Shown: piece by piece, positions 52,109-61,016 of the stretch | Layout: every line of letters begins with the position of its first letter | Numbering within the stretch: position 1 is the stretch's first letter | Assembly: GCA_963764465.1 (NCBI GenBank) | Contig: CAVXSO010000001.1 | Location: 1 to 64,000, forward strand | DNA from: JAJXXT01 sp963764465 | GTDB lineage: Bacteria; Pseudomonadota; Alphaproteobacteria; Acetobacterales; Acetobacteraceae | Direction of reading: 5' to 3' | Length of the DNA: 64,000 nt | Program-made: the position numbers and the translations under genes | The notes under the pieces: model-generated | What the model saw: only the letters and a program-made list of their open reading frames with translations | What the model was told of the DNA's origin: nothing | Databases searched by the model: none

Positions 52109-53089
52109 CTACGCCGCCGCGTTGGGCCGCCAGTCACGGAAGAACGCTGTGCCGATCTCGGCCCCCAGCGCCATCAGGTCCTGCTGCACGGCGTCGAGGA
52201 ACATGTGCAGCCCACTGTCGATGATGCGGGCAACCGGCCGGCCGGTGAGCGCTGCACGCAACTCCTCCACCAGCTCGAGCGCGCGCACCGTGCCACGCAA
52301 CCCCCAGCGCGCCCGCAATTCGCCCAGCGCCGCCTCCATCTCGCTCACGCACAGCGCCACACTGCGCGGGAACCCGTGGTCGGCCAGCAGGAACGCCACC
52401 ACGTCCGCGGGCGTGAAGCCTGGCCGCGCGACGCGGCGGAACGCGTGGTACCCGGCTGCCGCGCGCAGCACGCCCCCCCATTGCGCGAGTTCCGCCACCC
52501 GCCGCTCCTCGCCCGCGCTCGGTGCCGTCAGCAGGTGGTAGCGGATATCGAGCAGCCGCGTCGTCTGGTCCGCGCGCTCGATCAGTCGGCCGAGCCGGTA
52601 GAACAGCCAGCCCTGGTCGCGGAAGAAGGTGCCCTCGGTGATGCCTGTATGGGTTTGGACGCCTTCCTTGATGCGCGTGCATAGCCGCGACAGCCGGTCG
52701 CCCTGCATTTCCTCGGGTGCGATTGCGGACATGGCGCGATGGAACATGTTGAGCTGGCGCCACATCTCGGTGGAGATCAGCGGCCGCAAGGTGCGCGCGT
52801 TGTAGCGCGCGGCTTCCAGGGAGGCCGCGATGCTGGTCGGGTTTGCGGCGTCCGCCAGGTAGAAGGATTTCACCGCATCCGCGGAGGGCTTGTGCCCGAG
52901 CCGCGCGAAGCCTTCCTCGTCGGCGTTGATTCGCACCAGCGCGTACCAGCTTTCCGCCTCCCGCCCCGGACTCTCGAAGCCCTGTGTGACGTCGATCATC
53001 CGCGCCATGTTCTCGACGCGCTCGAGGTAGCGCGCCATCCAGAACAGCCCCTCGGCGTAGCGCGCCAGCATCACCGCCTCGCGCGCCAT
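52109..53089 (-). CDS. Alpha-E domain protein (DUF403)
   Basis: This 326-residue all-helical protein of the alpha-E family begins MLARYAEGLFWMARYLERVENMARMIDVTQ (residues 7-36, given in part) and contains LFYRLGRLIERADQTTRLLDI. The family is almost always encoded beside a circularly permuted ATP-grasp protein, and the pair is thought to make or attach a small peptide. Its ATG overlaps the upstream ATP-grasp stop by one base (TGATG), so the two are coupled. A transglutaminase gene often found in the same cluster is absent here. Confidence 0.9.
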   Translation of the reverse strand: MAREAVMLARYAEGLFWMARYLERVENMARMIDVTQGFESPGREAESWYALVRINADEEGFARLGHKPSADAVKSFYLADAANPTSIAASLEAARYNARTLRPLISTEMWRQLNMFHRAMSAIAPEEMQGDRLSRLCTRIKEGVQTHTGITEGTFFRDQGWLFYRLGRLIERADQTTRLLDIRYHLLTAPSAGEERRVAELAQWGGVLRAAAGYHAFRRVARPGFTPADVVAFLLADHGFPRSVALCVSEMEAALGELRARWGLRGTVRALELVEELRAALTGRPVARIIDSGLHMFLDAVQQDLMALGAEIGTAFFRDWRPNAAA

Positions 53090-54606
53090 CAGGCGCCGCT
53101 CCCGTCGGCCAACACCCAGGTATCCTTGGACCCGCCGCCCTGGGACGAGTTCACGATCAGCGACCCCTCCTTCATCGCCACGCGCGAGAGGCCGCCAGGA
53201 AGCACCCAGGTCTCCCGCCCCGTGACCGCGAAGGGCCGCAGGTCGAGGTGCCGCGGGCGTATCCCAGTCTCCGTCAGCGTCGGCGCGACCGAGAGGTCGA
53301 TCACCGGCTGGCTGATCCAGTTGGCGGGATCCACGAGCAAAGCGGCCCGTGCCTGCGCCAGCTCTGCCGGGCTCGCGCGCGGACCGATGGTGATGCCATA
53401 GCCGCCGCTTTCGCCCACGGGCTTGACCACCAGCTCCGTGAGATGCGCCAACGTGTAGTCGAGCCCCTCCTTTTCGCGGCAGATATGGGTCGGCACGTTG
53501 GCGAGGATGGGGTCCTCGCCGAGGTAGTAGCGGATGATGCGCGGCATGTAGGCATAGACCGCCTTGTCGTCCGCCACCCCGGTGCCGACGGCGTTGGCAA
53601 GCGTCACGTTGCCCCGCCGCCAGGCACCGATCAGGCCTGGCACGCCCAGCAGGCTCTCCGGGCGGAACACGGTCGGATCCAGGAAATCGTCGCCGATGCG
53701 CCGGTAGATCGTGTGCACCGGCCGCAGCCCGGCGGTGGTGCGCATCGAGACATGCTCGTTCTCGACAACGAGATCGGCGCCCTCCACCAGCGGCACGCCC
53801 ATCTCACGCGCCAGGAACACGTGCTCGAAATAGGCGGAGTTGTAGATGCCGGGCGAAAGCAGCACGACTTGCGGGTCGTCCACGCCTTCCGGTGCGATTT
53901 CCGCCATCGCCGCATGCAGCCGCCGCCCGTAGTCATCGACCGGCCGCAGGTTCATCCCCGCCATCAGGTCGGGGAAGGTACGGCTCATCAGATGGCGGTT
54001 CTCGACGACGTAGGAAACGCCGGATGGGGTACGCGCGTTGTCCTCCAGCACCATGAAATCGCCATCGCGTCCGCGCACGATGTCCGTACCGCAGATATGC
54101 ACGTAGGTTCCGAAGCGTACGGGAAAATGCTCCATTTCGGGCCGGTAGTTGGGATTGCCCAGCACCAGCTCGCGCGGGACCACGCCATCGGCGAGGATTT
54201 TCCGCTCGTGATAGATGTCGTGCAGGAACAGGTTCAGCGCCGCAACACGCTGCTTCACCCCGCGCTCCAGATGGTCCCATTCGGCCGCGGTGATGATGCG
54301 CGGGATGCAGTCGAAGGGCAGGATGCGGTCGATCGCCGTCGCGTCGGAATAGACGGTGAAGGTGACGCCGAGGTCGATCAGGTCGCCCTCCGCCGCCGCT
54401 GCCCGCGCGCGCAGGGCCTCGAGCCCGATCGCCGCGAGCCTGGCACGCACCGCCGCCGTGGTGCCGCCGTCCCCCGTTCGCTCGGCGGTCAGCTCGCAGA
54501 AATACGCGCCTGGGTCGTAGTCCACGAAAAACCCGGCGCCGCCCGCCTCCGGCTCTGCCCCGCCCGCCGTCACCCGGATCCGTTCCGCCATTTTTCGTTC
54601 CGGCAT
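53089..54606 (-). CDS. Circularly permuted type 2 ATP-grasp protein
   Basis: The 505-residue product (DUF404/DUF407 type) has GVTFTVYSDATAIDRILPFDCIP (in part), MEHFPVRFGTYVHICGTDIVRGRDGDF (in part), VLEDNARTPSGVSYVVENR, LLSPGIYNSAYFEHVFLAREMGVPL (in part) and EGLDYTLAHLTELVVKPVGESGGYG (in part). ATP-grasp enzymes join acids to amines using ATP; this subclass is predicted, not shown, to ligate peptides. ATG 54606 has GGGAGG upstream. It is the first gene of a two-gene unit with the alpha-E protein. Confidence 0.9.
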   Translation of the reverse strand: MPERKMAERIRVTAGGAEPEAGGAGFFVDYDPGAYFCELTAERTGDGGTTAAVRARLAAIGLEALRARAAAAEGDLIDLGVTFTVYSDATAIDRILPFDCIPRIITAAEWDHLERGVKQRVAALNLFLHDIYHERKILADGVVPRELVLGNPNYRPEMEHFPVRFGTYVHICGTDIVRGRDGDFMVLEDNARTPSGVSYVVENRHLMSRTFPDLMAGMNLRPVDDYGRRLHAAMAEIAPEGVDDPQVVLLSPGIYNSAYFEHVFLAREMGVPLVEGADLVVENEHVSMRTTAGLRPVHTIYRRIGDDFLDPTVFRPESLLGVPGLIGAWRRGNVTLANAVGTGVADDKAVYAYMPRIIRYYLGEDPILANVPTHICREKEGLDYTLAHLTELVVKPVGESGGYGITIGPRASPAELAQARAALLVDPANWISQPVIDLSVAPTLTETGIRPRHLDLRPFAVTGRETWVLPGGLSRVAMKEGSLIVNSSQGGGSKDTWVLADGSGA

Positions 54607-54650
54607 CGAGCCTCCCGCTGTCTTCCCGGCGCAGAGCATAGCAGACGCGT

Positions 54651-54662
54651 GTTGCATGCAAC
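54651..54662. promoter_or_regulatory. 12-bp perfect palindrome upstream of the ATP-grasp gene
   Basis: GTTGCATGCAAC is a perfect inverted repeat 44 bases upstream of the ATP-grasp start, in the divergent gap shared with the lipoprotein gene. It could bind a dimeric regulator. Confidence 0.35.
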
Positions 54663-54860
54663 CGCCACAACGTCCGTTCTTGCCCCATGCAAACAGCCCG
54701 CCAATGCCGCCGGCCTAAACGGCTTGGCGAAGCGCATGGTTGCGCGGCCACAGGCCGCTCCGCTACCCCGCCGCGCAACCCGTCACCGTGCCGACTGGCC
54801 GTCCCCCTTGACCGCCACCTCACCTGGCCCCCTTAGGAGTTGCCTCCCTTGGAGTTGTCT

Positions 54861-55376
54861 ATGCGTCTGATAGCCCTCGCCCCCCTCGTCACCGCCGTCC
54901 TGCTGCTGTTTGGCTGCGCCAACAAGGCCCATGCGCCGGTCGCCCAGGGCGCCATGCCGGTCGCCCACATCGACGCGCCGCCCGCGCCCTACTGCGCGAA
55001 GCCGCCGGAACTCGCGGCGATCGAGGTGGAAGGGCTGAAGAGCCGGCTGATGGTGACCGCGCTGTCCTGCGGTACGCAGGACAAGTACAACGCCTTCATC
55101 CGGCGATACCGCGCGGCGCTGGCGGCGGATGACAAGACAGTGGAAACGTATTTCCGCCGCAACTACGGCCGGGCCGCGCAGTCCGAGCACGACAACTACA
55201 TCACCTCGCTTGCCAACGCGCAGAGCCAGATCGGCACGCAGGAAGGGGTGACGTTCTGCTCGCAGAACGTCAGCCGCTTCGACGACGTGCTGGCGCTGAG
55301 CGCGCCCTCGGAGCTAGCGACCTACGCAAAGGCCAAGCCGGTCGACCAGCCGTACATCTTCGCGGTCTGCGACTGA
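54861..55376 (+). CDS. Putative lipoprotein of unknown function
   Basis: The 171-residue product has a lipoprotein signal (LVTAVLLLFGC, with the lipobox cysteine near residue 19), so it should be anchored in a membrane. The mature part has four further cysteines and no family I recognise; the sequence SRLMVTALSCGTQDKYNAFIRRY suggests a small globular domain. ATG 54861 is preferred to 54840, since the signal begins there and GGAG lies upstream. It is divergent from the ATP-grasp gene and convergent with livF2. Confidence 0.72.
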   Translation: MRLIALAPLVTAVLLLFGCANKAHAPVAQGAMPVAHIDAPPAPYCAKPPELAAIEVEGLKSRLMVTALSCGTQDKYNAFIRRYRAALAADDKTVETYFRRNYGRAAQSEHDNYITSLANAQSQIGTQEGVTFCSQNVSRFDDVLALSAPSELATYAKAKPVDQPYIFAVCD

Positions 55377-55413
55377 GCGGGGCACTCGCCGGCGCGGCGC
55401 TCGCGGCGGGTTC

Positions 55414-56172
55414 TCAATCCAGCTCGACCTCGGCGCCGAGGAACAGCTTGCCGACGCGCGGGTCATCCAGCAGCGCCCGCGCCGGAGCGGCCATGCGCAT
55501 CCGCCCGCTCTCCAGCACGATGCCGAAATCGGAAATCTCGAGCGCGCTCCTCGCGTTCTGTTCCACCATCAGCACCGAGACGCCCTGATCGCGCAGCGCC
55601 TTGAGCGTGGCAAACACTTCGGCGACCATCAGCGGCGACAGCCCGATCGAGGGTTCGTCGATAAGGATCAGCTTGGGTTCCGCGATCAGCCCGCGCGCGA
55701 TTTCGAGCAACTTCTGTTGCCCGCCCGAGAGGGTGGAAGCCTGCGCGCGCGCCTTCTGCCGCAACACCGGGAATCGGTCGAGGGCCGCTTCCACGCGCGG
55801 GCGCACCGCGGCTGCCGTGCCCAGCGGCACGCCGCCGAGCTCCAGGTTGTCCACCACGGACAGCTCCGGAAAGATGTTGCGCCCCTGCGGGACGTAGCAG
55901 ACACCGCGGCCGATCATCATGCGCGGGGTGGCGTTGGTGATTTCCTCGCCATCGAGCAGGATCTTGCCCGAGCGCACGGCGAGCATGCCGAAGACCGCCT
56001 TGAAGCACGTCGACTTGCCGGCGCCATTGGGGCCGATGACGGTGGTGATCGCAGCCCGCGCGACATCGAAGCTGCAGCCGTTGAGGATGGTCATGCGGCC
56101 ATAGCCGCCCACCACGTCCTGCAGCTTCAGGATCGGGCCAGGAGGTTCGGCGTGGGCTGCATCAGTGGCCAA
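55414..56172 (-). CDS. livF: Liv-type ABC transporter ATP-binding protein (LivF-like), second system
   Basis: This 252-residue ATPase has Walker A GPNGAGKSTC, signature LSGGQQKLLEIARGL and Walker B LILIDEPSIGLSPLM, with CYVPQGRNIFPELSV typical of LivF. It overlaps the end of the LivG gene by 11 bases and is the last gene of the second Liv operon (55414-59956). Confidence 0.93.
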   Translation of the reverse strand: MATDAAHAEPPGPILKLQDVVGGYGRMTILNGCSFDVARAAITTVIGPNGAGKSTCFKAVFGMLAVRSGKILLDGEEITNATPRMMIGRGVCYVPQGRNIFPELSVVDNLELGGVPLGTAAAVRPRVEAALDRFPVLRQKARAQASTLSGGQQKLLEIARGLIAEPKLILIDEPSIGLSPLMVAEVFATLKALRDQGVSVLMVEQNARSALEISDFGIVLESGRMRMAAPARALLDDPRVGKLFLGAEVELD

Positions 56173-56932
56173 GATAGGCCTCGATCACCTGCGCATCCTC
56201 CCGCACTTCCTGCGGGCTGCCGTTCGCGATGATGCGCCCCTCGGCGATGCAGATCACCCGCGTGCACAGCGACATCACAAAATCCATATTGTGCTCGATG
56301 ACGACGAAGGTGCTGCCCGCCTCCTGGTTCATCGCCCGCAGCCGCTCCCGGAATGCGCCGAGCAGCGTCAGGTTGACGCCGCCGGCGGGTTCGTCGAGCA
56401 GCACCAGCCGCGGGCCGGCCATGAAGGCCATCGCGGCGTCGAGCAACTTCTGCTGTCCATAGCTCAACCCACCGGCCGCGAGATCGGCCAGTGCCTTGAG
56501 CCGGAACAGATGCAGCATTTGCTCGGCGGCGGCGGAGAGCCCGGCGTCCGGCCGGCCGAACAGGCGCCGCAACCTCGTTCCCACGTGCTCCTGTCCCGCA
56601 AGGATCAGGTTCTCCCGCACCGAAAGCTGCGGAAACACCTGTAATAGTTGGAAGGTACGGGAGACGCCGCGGCGGTTGAGTTCGGCGGGCGCCATCCCCG
56701 TCACGTCCTCGCCGTCGAGCAGCACGTGGCCGGCGCTCGGCGGGATCTGGCCTAGCAGGCAGTTGAACAGCGTCGACTTGCCAGAGCCGTTGGGGCCGAT
56801 GACGCCGAGGATTTCTCCCGGCGCCACACTGAAGGAAATGCCATTGACGGCGCGCACGCCGCCGAAGCTGCGGTGCAGGTCGCGCGCTTCCAGGACCGGC
56901 GTTCCTGGCGCGGTTCCACCGGTCGCGGTCAC
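56162..56932 (-). CDS. livG: Liv-type ABC transporter ATP-binding protein (LivG-like), second system
   Basis: The 256-residue ATPase has Walker A GPNGSGKST, signature LSYGQQKLLDAAMAF and Walker B LVLLDEPAGGVNLTLL. The start is GTG 56932, which overlaps the LivM stop (GTGA); a longer open frame to 57088 would be LivM antiframe. It is coupled on both sides. Unlike the first system it is not fused to the permease. Confidence 0.92.
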   Translation of the reverse strand: MTATGGTAPGTPVLEARDLHRSFGGVRAVNGISFSVAPGEILGVIGPNGSGKSTLFNCLLGQIPPSAGHVLLDGEDVTGMAPAELNRRGVSRTFQLLQVFPQLSVRENLILAGQEHVGTRLRRLFGRPDAGLSAAAEQMLHLFRLKALADLAAGGLSYGQQKLLDAAMAFMAGPRLVLLDEPAGGVNLTLLGAFRERLRAMNQEAGSTFVVIEHNMDFVMSLCTRVICIAEGRIIANGSPQEVREDAQVIEAYLGH

Positions 56933-57888
56933 GACGCGCCGCCCTTCGACTGTTCCGCCGGATGCCCGCGCTTGCGATCGCCGAGGCGTGTCGCGAGTCC
57001 CACCAGCCCATCCGGACAGACCGCGAGCAGCAGCATCACCACCGCGGCATAGACGACGAGGTAGTAGTCCTGCATGAAGCGCAGCCATTCCGGAAGCAGA
57101 ACGGCGATCAGCGCGCCCACATATGGCCCGAGGAACGAGCCGGAGCCGCCTACCACCACCATCAGCAGCAGCGACAGCGACAACGCCAGCGCGAACGGGG
57201 AGGGCTCCACGTACTGCACCAGCGGCGCGTAGAGGCTGCCCGAAATTCCACCCAGCGCCGCCCCGATCGCGAAGGACAGCAACGTGTAGCCGCGCACATC
57301 CACGCCGAGGCTCGCAGCGCGTACCGGATTTTCACGCAAGGCAATGAAGGCGCGGCCCCAGGGGGAGCGCAACAGCCACCACGTGCCGGCTGTCACCAGC
57401 GCCAGGATCATGAGGCACAGCCACAGGAAGGCGCGGCCGCCGGTGAACGGCACGGGACGCGCGATATGGTTGATCCCCTCGACGCCGCCGGTCAGCCAGG
57501 CCTCGTTGCGGAAGACCAGAAAGGCGAGCGTGGTCAGCGCCAGCGTCACGAAGGCGAGGTAATGGCCCTGCACCCGCAGCGCCGGAAACCCAAGCAGGAT
57601 GCCAAGGCCGAAGCAGATCAGCGCGGCCAGCACCAGCGTCGCGCCAAATGGCCACCCGTGCGGCATCAGGAGCGCAGTTGCGTAGGCGCCGACACCCACG
57701 AACGCCGCCTGCGCCAGCGAGATCTGCCCGGCATAGCCAAGCGTGAGGTTCAGCCCGATCGCCGCGATCGTGTAGACCGCCCAGAGCGAGAGGAGATAGA
57801 CGCCATACGGCTGCAGCGCGAAGCCGAGCAGCCCAGAGGCGAGAATTCCGCCGAGTGCCGTTGCCAGCAGGGCGCCCCAGCGCCGCAT
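56929..57888 (-). CDS. livM: Liv-type ABC transporter permease (LivM-like), second system
   Basis: This 319-residue membrane permease has about nine hydrophobic segments. Family landmarks are GLNLTLGYAGQISLAQAAFVGVGAY near residue 46-70 (in part), ALRENPVRAASLGVDVRGY and MVVVGGSGSFLGPYVGAL. It ends with a basic tail (GDRKRGHPAEQSKGGAS). Its ATG overlaps the LivH stop by one base. Confidence 0.92.
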   Translation of the reverse strand: MRRWGALLATALGGILASGLLGFALQPYGVYLLSLWAVYTIAAIGLNLTLGYAGQISLAQAAFVGVGAYATALLMPHGWPFGATLVLAALICFGLGILLGFPALRVQGHYLAFVTLALTTLAFLVFRNEAWLTGGVEGINHIARPVPFTGGRAFLWLCLMILALVTAGTWWLLRSPWGRAFIALRENPVRAASLGVDVRGYTLLSFAIGAALGGISGSLYAPLVQYVEPSPFALALSLSLLLMVVVGGSGSFLGPYVGALIAVLLPEWLRFMQDYYLVVYAAVVMLLLAVCPDGLVGLATRLGDRKRGHPAEQSKGGAS

Positions 57889-58760
57889 CAGACCCGCCGC
57901 TCCTCGCGCCGGCCCAGCAGGCCGTGCGGGCGGAAGAGCACGAACAGGATCAGCAGCACCATCGGCACCGCGGTGCGGTACTGATCGGGCCCATAGGTCG
58001 CGGCGAAGGTCTCGACCACGCCGAGCAACAGGCCGCCCGCGACCGCTCCGCGCACCTGGTTGAACCCGCCCACGATGGCGGCGGAGAAGGCGGTGAGCCC
58101 GATCTGCCCGCCATTGTCGAATTTCACCAGGTAGACCGGGCTGATCAGCACCGCGGCGAGCGTCACCAGACCCGCGTTGATGACGAAAGTGAGCTGGATC
58201 ATGCGCTCGACATCGATGCCGAGCAGCCGTGCCACTGCGGGATTCTGCGCGGTTGCCTGCATCGCCCGTCCGGTGCGCGTGCGCGAGAGGAAGGCGTTGA
58301 GCGCGGCCACGGTGACCACGGTCACGACGAGCACGGTCGCACTCTGCCAGTCGAGGAAGACCTGCCCGAGGTCAAGCCCACCCTGGAGGCCTGGGAACGG
58401 ATACGCTTCCGCGCCACCCGTGTCCTTCAGCACGTTCTCGAGAAAGATCGACAGCGCCATGGTGGCGATCGCGAGCTGCAGCACGCCATGGCGCAGCATC
58501 GGTTGCACCAGGACGCGCTTGAAAAGCACGCCAAGCACGAGCACCGCGACCACCAGCGCCGCGGGAACCGCGAGCCAGAACGGCAGGCCGAGTGCGGTGA
58601 AGCCGAGGATTGCGAAGGCTGGCAGCGAAACGAAATCGCCCTGGGCGAAGTTGACGGTCTGCGCGCCCTGCCACAGCAGCGAGAAGCCGATCGCGATCAG
58701 GGCATAGATCGCCCCGATCGCGAGGCCGGAAATCAGCAGCTGGGCAAGTATCCAGAGCAC
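57888..58760 (-). CDS. livH: Liv-type ABC transporter permease (LivH-like), second system
   Basis: The 290-residue permease shows LIAIGFSLLWQGAQTVNFAQGDF, ATAQNPAVARLLGIDVERMI and SAAIVGGFNQVRGAVAGGLL. GTG 58760 is the best start because the first membrane helix follows at once (LWILAQLLISGLAIGAIYAL). The open frame to 59006 is the antiframe of the binding-protein gene. It lies 26 bases after the binding-protein stop. Confidence 0.9.
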   Translation of the reverse strand: MLWILAQLLISGLAIGAIYALIAIGFSLLWQGAQTVNFAQGDFVSLPAFAILGFTALGLPFWLAVPAALVVAVLVLGVLFKRVLVQPMLRHGVLQLAIATMALSIFLENVLKDTGGAEAYPFPGLQGGLDLGQVFLDWQSATVLVVTVVTVAALNAFLSRTRTGRAMQATAQNPAVARLLGIDVERMIQLTFVINAGLVTLAAVLISPVYLVKFDNGGQIGLTAFSAAIVGGFNQVRGAVAGGLLLGVVETFAATYGPDQYRTAVPMVLLILFVLFRPHGLLGRREERRV

Positions 58761-58786
58761 CGGCAGGTTGCCTGAGCCCTTCGGTA

Positions 58787-59956
58787 TCAGTGCGCGGCCG
58801 GCGGGATGACCTTGAGCACGACCTGCTGCCCGCCCTTCACCGTGGTGAGCAGCGCGCCGTTGTCGATGTCGCCATTGGCCAGGATATGCATCGGCACCAT
58901 GATTCCCGGTTGCTCTTCGGGCGTGATGGTCATGCCGTGCAGCGCGGCCGCGAGGCCCTGCGGATCGGCCTTGCCCATCTTCTCCGTGCCGGCCTTGATC
59001 ATCCACACCGCCATATAGGCCTGCAGCGCGTTGTGGTCCGGTTCGACATGGAAACGATCGACGAAGCGCTTGTGGAACTCGGCGATCGCCGGGACCGGGG
59101 CGGAGATATCCATGCCCCCGATGGAGAGCGCGCCCTCGGCGGCGTCGCCGGCGAGCTTGATTGTCTGCTGGTCGGTGACGGTGCCGCCCACCACGGGCGC
59201 CTTGATGCCGTTCTGCTTCAGCGCTTTCATCAGCCGCGCGTTCTCTTCCTCGTGCAGGTAGACGAAGACCACGTCGGGGTGTGCGGCGCGGATCTTGAGA
59301 ATGTCGGGCGCGAAGCTTACCTGCCCGGCCTCCGACGAGTCATCGACCACCAGGTCCATGCCGGCCTTCGCGAGCAAGGCCTGCATCGCCTTGTGCCCGC
59401 CGATGCCGTAATCGTCGTTCACCCAGATCATCGCCACGCGCTTCGCGTGCAGCATATCCTTCATGTACGTGACGGCCGGCGGCAGCGCGAGGGACTGTGC
59501 CAGCGTGGTACGGAAGATGGTCGGGTCACCCTGGGTGGTGAGGTCGTCCGCGACGCCGCCCATGATCTCGGTGATGCCCGCCTTCTGCGTCAGCGGCTCA
59601 TCAACTTTCACCGAACCGGAATAGACCGGGCCGAGCACGGCGTAGGGGTGGCCGTCGAGCGCCTTCTGGATCACGGCGCGGGAGACGCTGGGGTTCGTCT
59701 GGGTATCGTAGACCGTGTAGGTCAGCTTGTGGCCGAGGATGCCGCCCTTCGCGTTGATGTCGTCGATCGCCATCTCGGCGCCGTTGCGCCACAATACGCC
59801 CACGGACGCGCCACTGCCGGTGAGTTCCGCTGGGATCGCGATCTGCAGTTCCTGGGCCCTGGCCCGGGGCGCCGTTGTCCCGAGGGCAAGGGCAGCGAGT
59901 GCGATCGCCGGGAGCGCAAACGCGCGAACCGCGAGCGCGCGGTGGGGGCGTGTCAT
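58787..59956 (-). CDS. Liv-type ABC transporter substrate-binding protein, second system
   Basis: This 389-residue periplasmic binding protein has a signal peptide (LPAIALAALALGTTAPRARA, cut near 34). The Leu/Ile/Val fold is clear in LQIAIPAELTGSGASVGVLWRNG, VYDTQTNPSVSRAVIQKAL and VAMIWVNDDYGIGGHKAMQAL. Its ATG is divergent from an IclR regulator, with 229 bases between the starts and several inverted repeats there. The ligand is unknown; IclR control often goes with aromatic or organic acids. Confidence 0.92.
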   Translation of the reverse strand: MTRPHRALAVRAFALPAIALAALALGTTAPRARAQELQIAIPAELTGSGASVGVLWRNGAEMAIDDINAKGGILGHKLTYTVYDTQTNPSVSRAVIQKALDGHPYAVLGPVYSGSVKVDEPLTQKAGITEIMGGVADDLTTQGDPTIFRTTLAQSLALPPAVTYMKDMLHAKRVAMIWVNDDYGIGGHKAMQALLAKAGMDLVVDDSSEAGQVSFAPDILKIRAAHPDVVFVYLHEEENARLMKALKQNGIKAPVVGGTVTDQQTIKLAGDAAEGALSIGGMDISAPVPAIAEFHKRFVDRFHVEPDHNALQAYMAVWMIKAGTEKMGKADPQGLAAALHGMTITPEEQPGIMVPMHILANGDIDNGALLTTVKGGQQVVLKVIPPAAH

Positions 59957-59994
59957 GGACCGTTCCTCCTGTCATGGGGTGCGCATTGCACCGA

Positions 59995-60010
59995 TGGAAC
60001 TCATGTTCCA
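59995..60010. promoter_or_regulatory. Inverted repeat, candidate IclR operator A
   Basis: TGGAAC-TCAT-GTTCCA is a perfect 6-4-6 inverted repeat. It shares its right arm with operator B. Confidence 0.55.
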
Positions 60011-60019
60011 TATTGGAAC
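60005..60019. promoter_or_regulatory. Inverted repeat, candidate IclR operator B
   Basis: GTTCCA-TAT-TGGAAC is a perfect 6-3-6 inverted repeat with the same arms as operator C and the spacing seen in operators of IclR-type proteins. Confidence 0.6.
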
Positions 60020-60035
60020 GAAGTATGCAAGTCTG

Positions 60036-60067
60036 GAACGCGAGCCAAACCGAACGCGAGCCAAACC
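60036..60067 (+). repeat. Perfect tandem duplication of 16 bp in the IclR/Liv2 intergenic region
   Basis: GAACGCGAGCCAAACC occurs twice in direct succession (60036-60051 and 60052-60067). The first copy joins a TGGAAC half-site (60034-60039). Confidence 0.9.
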
Positions 60068-60102
60068 GGTTGTCCTTTGAACGATTGACCTGCCGGCCGC
60101 TT

Positions 60103-60117
60103 GTTCCAAAGTGGAAC
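60103..60117. promoter_or_regulatory. Inverted repeat, candidate IclR operator C
   Basis: GTTCCA-AAG-TGGAAC repeats the arms and spacing of operator B. It lies 69 bases before the IclR start, a position suited to autoregulation. Confidence 0.6.
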
Positions 60118-60185
60118 GCAATGGGCAGGAAACCGAACGCGAACATCCCGGGATTTGGAGTTCAGCTCTCCGCGCGAGCGCTGCG

Positions 60186-61016
60186 ATGACCGGCTCGCTG
60201 CTGGACCGCGCGCTGGCCCTGCTCGAGCTCCTCGCCGCGGAGCCGCGTGGACTGCGCCTGCAGGAGATCGCCACCCGGCTGGACATTCCCAAAAGCGCCG
60301 CGCACCGCCTCCTCGCCGCACTGGCGGCCCACGGCTACGCCCGGCAGGCGCCGAGCGGGCTCTATCTGCTCACCACCAAGCTTTTGGGCCTCGGCTACGC
60401 TTGGCTTGGCGGCAGCGGTGCGGCGGACCTGGTGCAGCCGGCGCTCGACGCGCTCGCCGCCGAGACGCAGGAACTGGTGCGCTACGCCATCGCGGATGGC
60501 GAGCGTCTGACCTGGATCGCGAAGGCCCAGGGCGCGCGCTTCGGCCTGCGCGTCGATCCGGACCAGGGGATGGAAGTCGTGCTCTCCGCCACCGCCACCG
60601 GCCATGCCTGGCTCGCGACGATGAGCGAGGAGGAGGCGGTGCGGCTCGTGATGCAGCAGGGCTTCTCTCGCCTGCCGGAGGCCGGGCCCGCGGCGCCTCG
60701 CACTCTGGAGGCGCTGCGCCGCTTCCTCGACCACGCCCGCGCCCGCGGCTTTGCCATGGTGAGCGAGATGAGCGCGGTGGGCACCGCCTCCGTCGCCGCC
60801 GCGATCCGCCACCCGGTTACGGGCGTTACCAGCGGCGTGCTGACCGTCTCGGGGCCGAGTGCCAGGCTGACCGAGACCCGCATGGCGGAGCTCGGACGAC
60901 GGCTCGTGGCCCAGGCCGCGGAACTGGCGGTGGCCACCGCGGAACTGCCGCTGCCGAGCCCGGCCTCGCCACCGCCGATCGGTCGCGGTGGCGTGCGCCT
61001 GGCGGGCAACGTCTAG
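60186..61016 (+). CDS. IclR-family transcriptional regulator
   Basis: The 276-residue product has an N-terminal winged helix (LLDRALALLELLAAEPRGLRLQEIATRLDIPKSAAHRLLAAL, residues 5-46, in part) and a C-terminal IclR effector domain (QELVRYAIADGERLTWIAK ... GHAWLATMSEEEA ... VGTASVAAAIRHPVTGVTSGVLTVSGP, by segments). ATG 60186 is chosen; the earlier GTG 60111 lies inside operator C. It is divergent from the second Liv operon and probably controls it and itself. Confidence 0.92.
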   Translation: MTGSLLDRALALLELLAAEPRGLRLQEIATRLDIPKSAAHRLLAALAAHGYARQAPSGLYLLTTKLLGLGYAWLGGSGAADLVQPALDALAAETQELVRYAIADGERLTWIAKAQGARFGLRVDPDQGMEVVLSATATGHAWLATMSEEEAVRLVMQQGFSRLPEAGPAAPRTLEALRRFLDHARARGFAMVSEMSAVGTASVAAAIRHPVTGVTSGVLTVSGPSARLTETRMAELGRRLVAQAAELAVATAELPLPSPASPPPIGRGGVRLAGNV

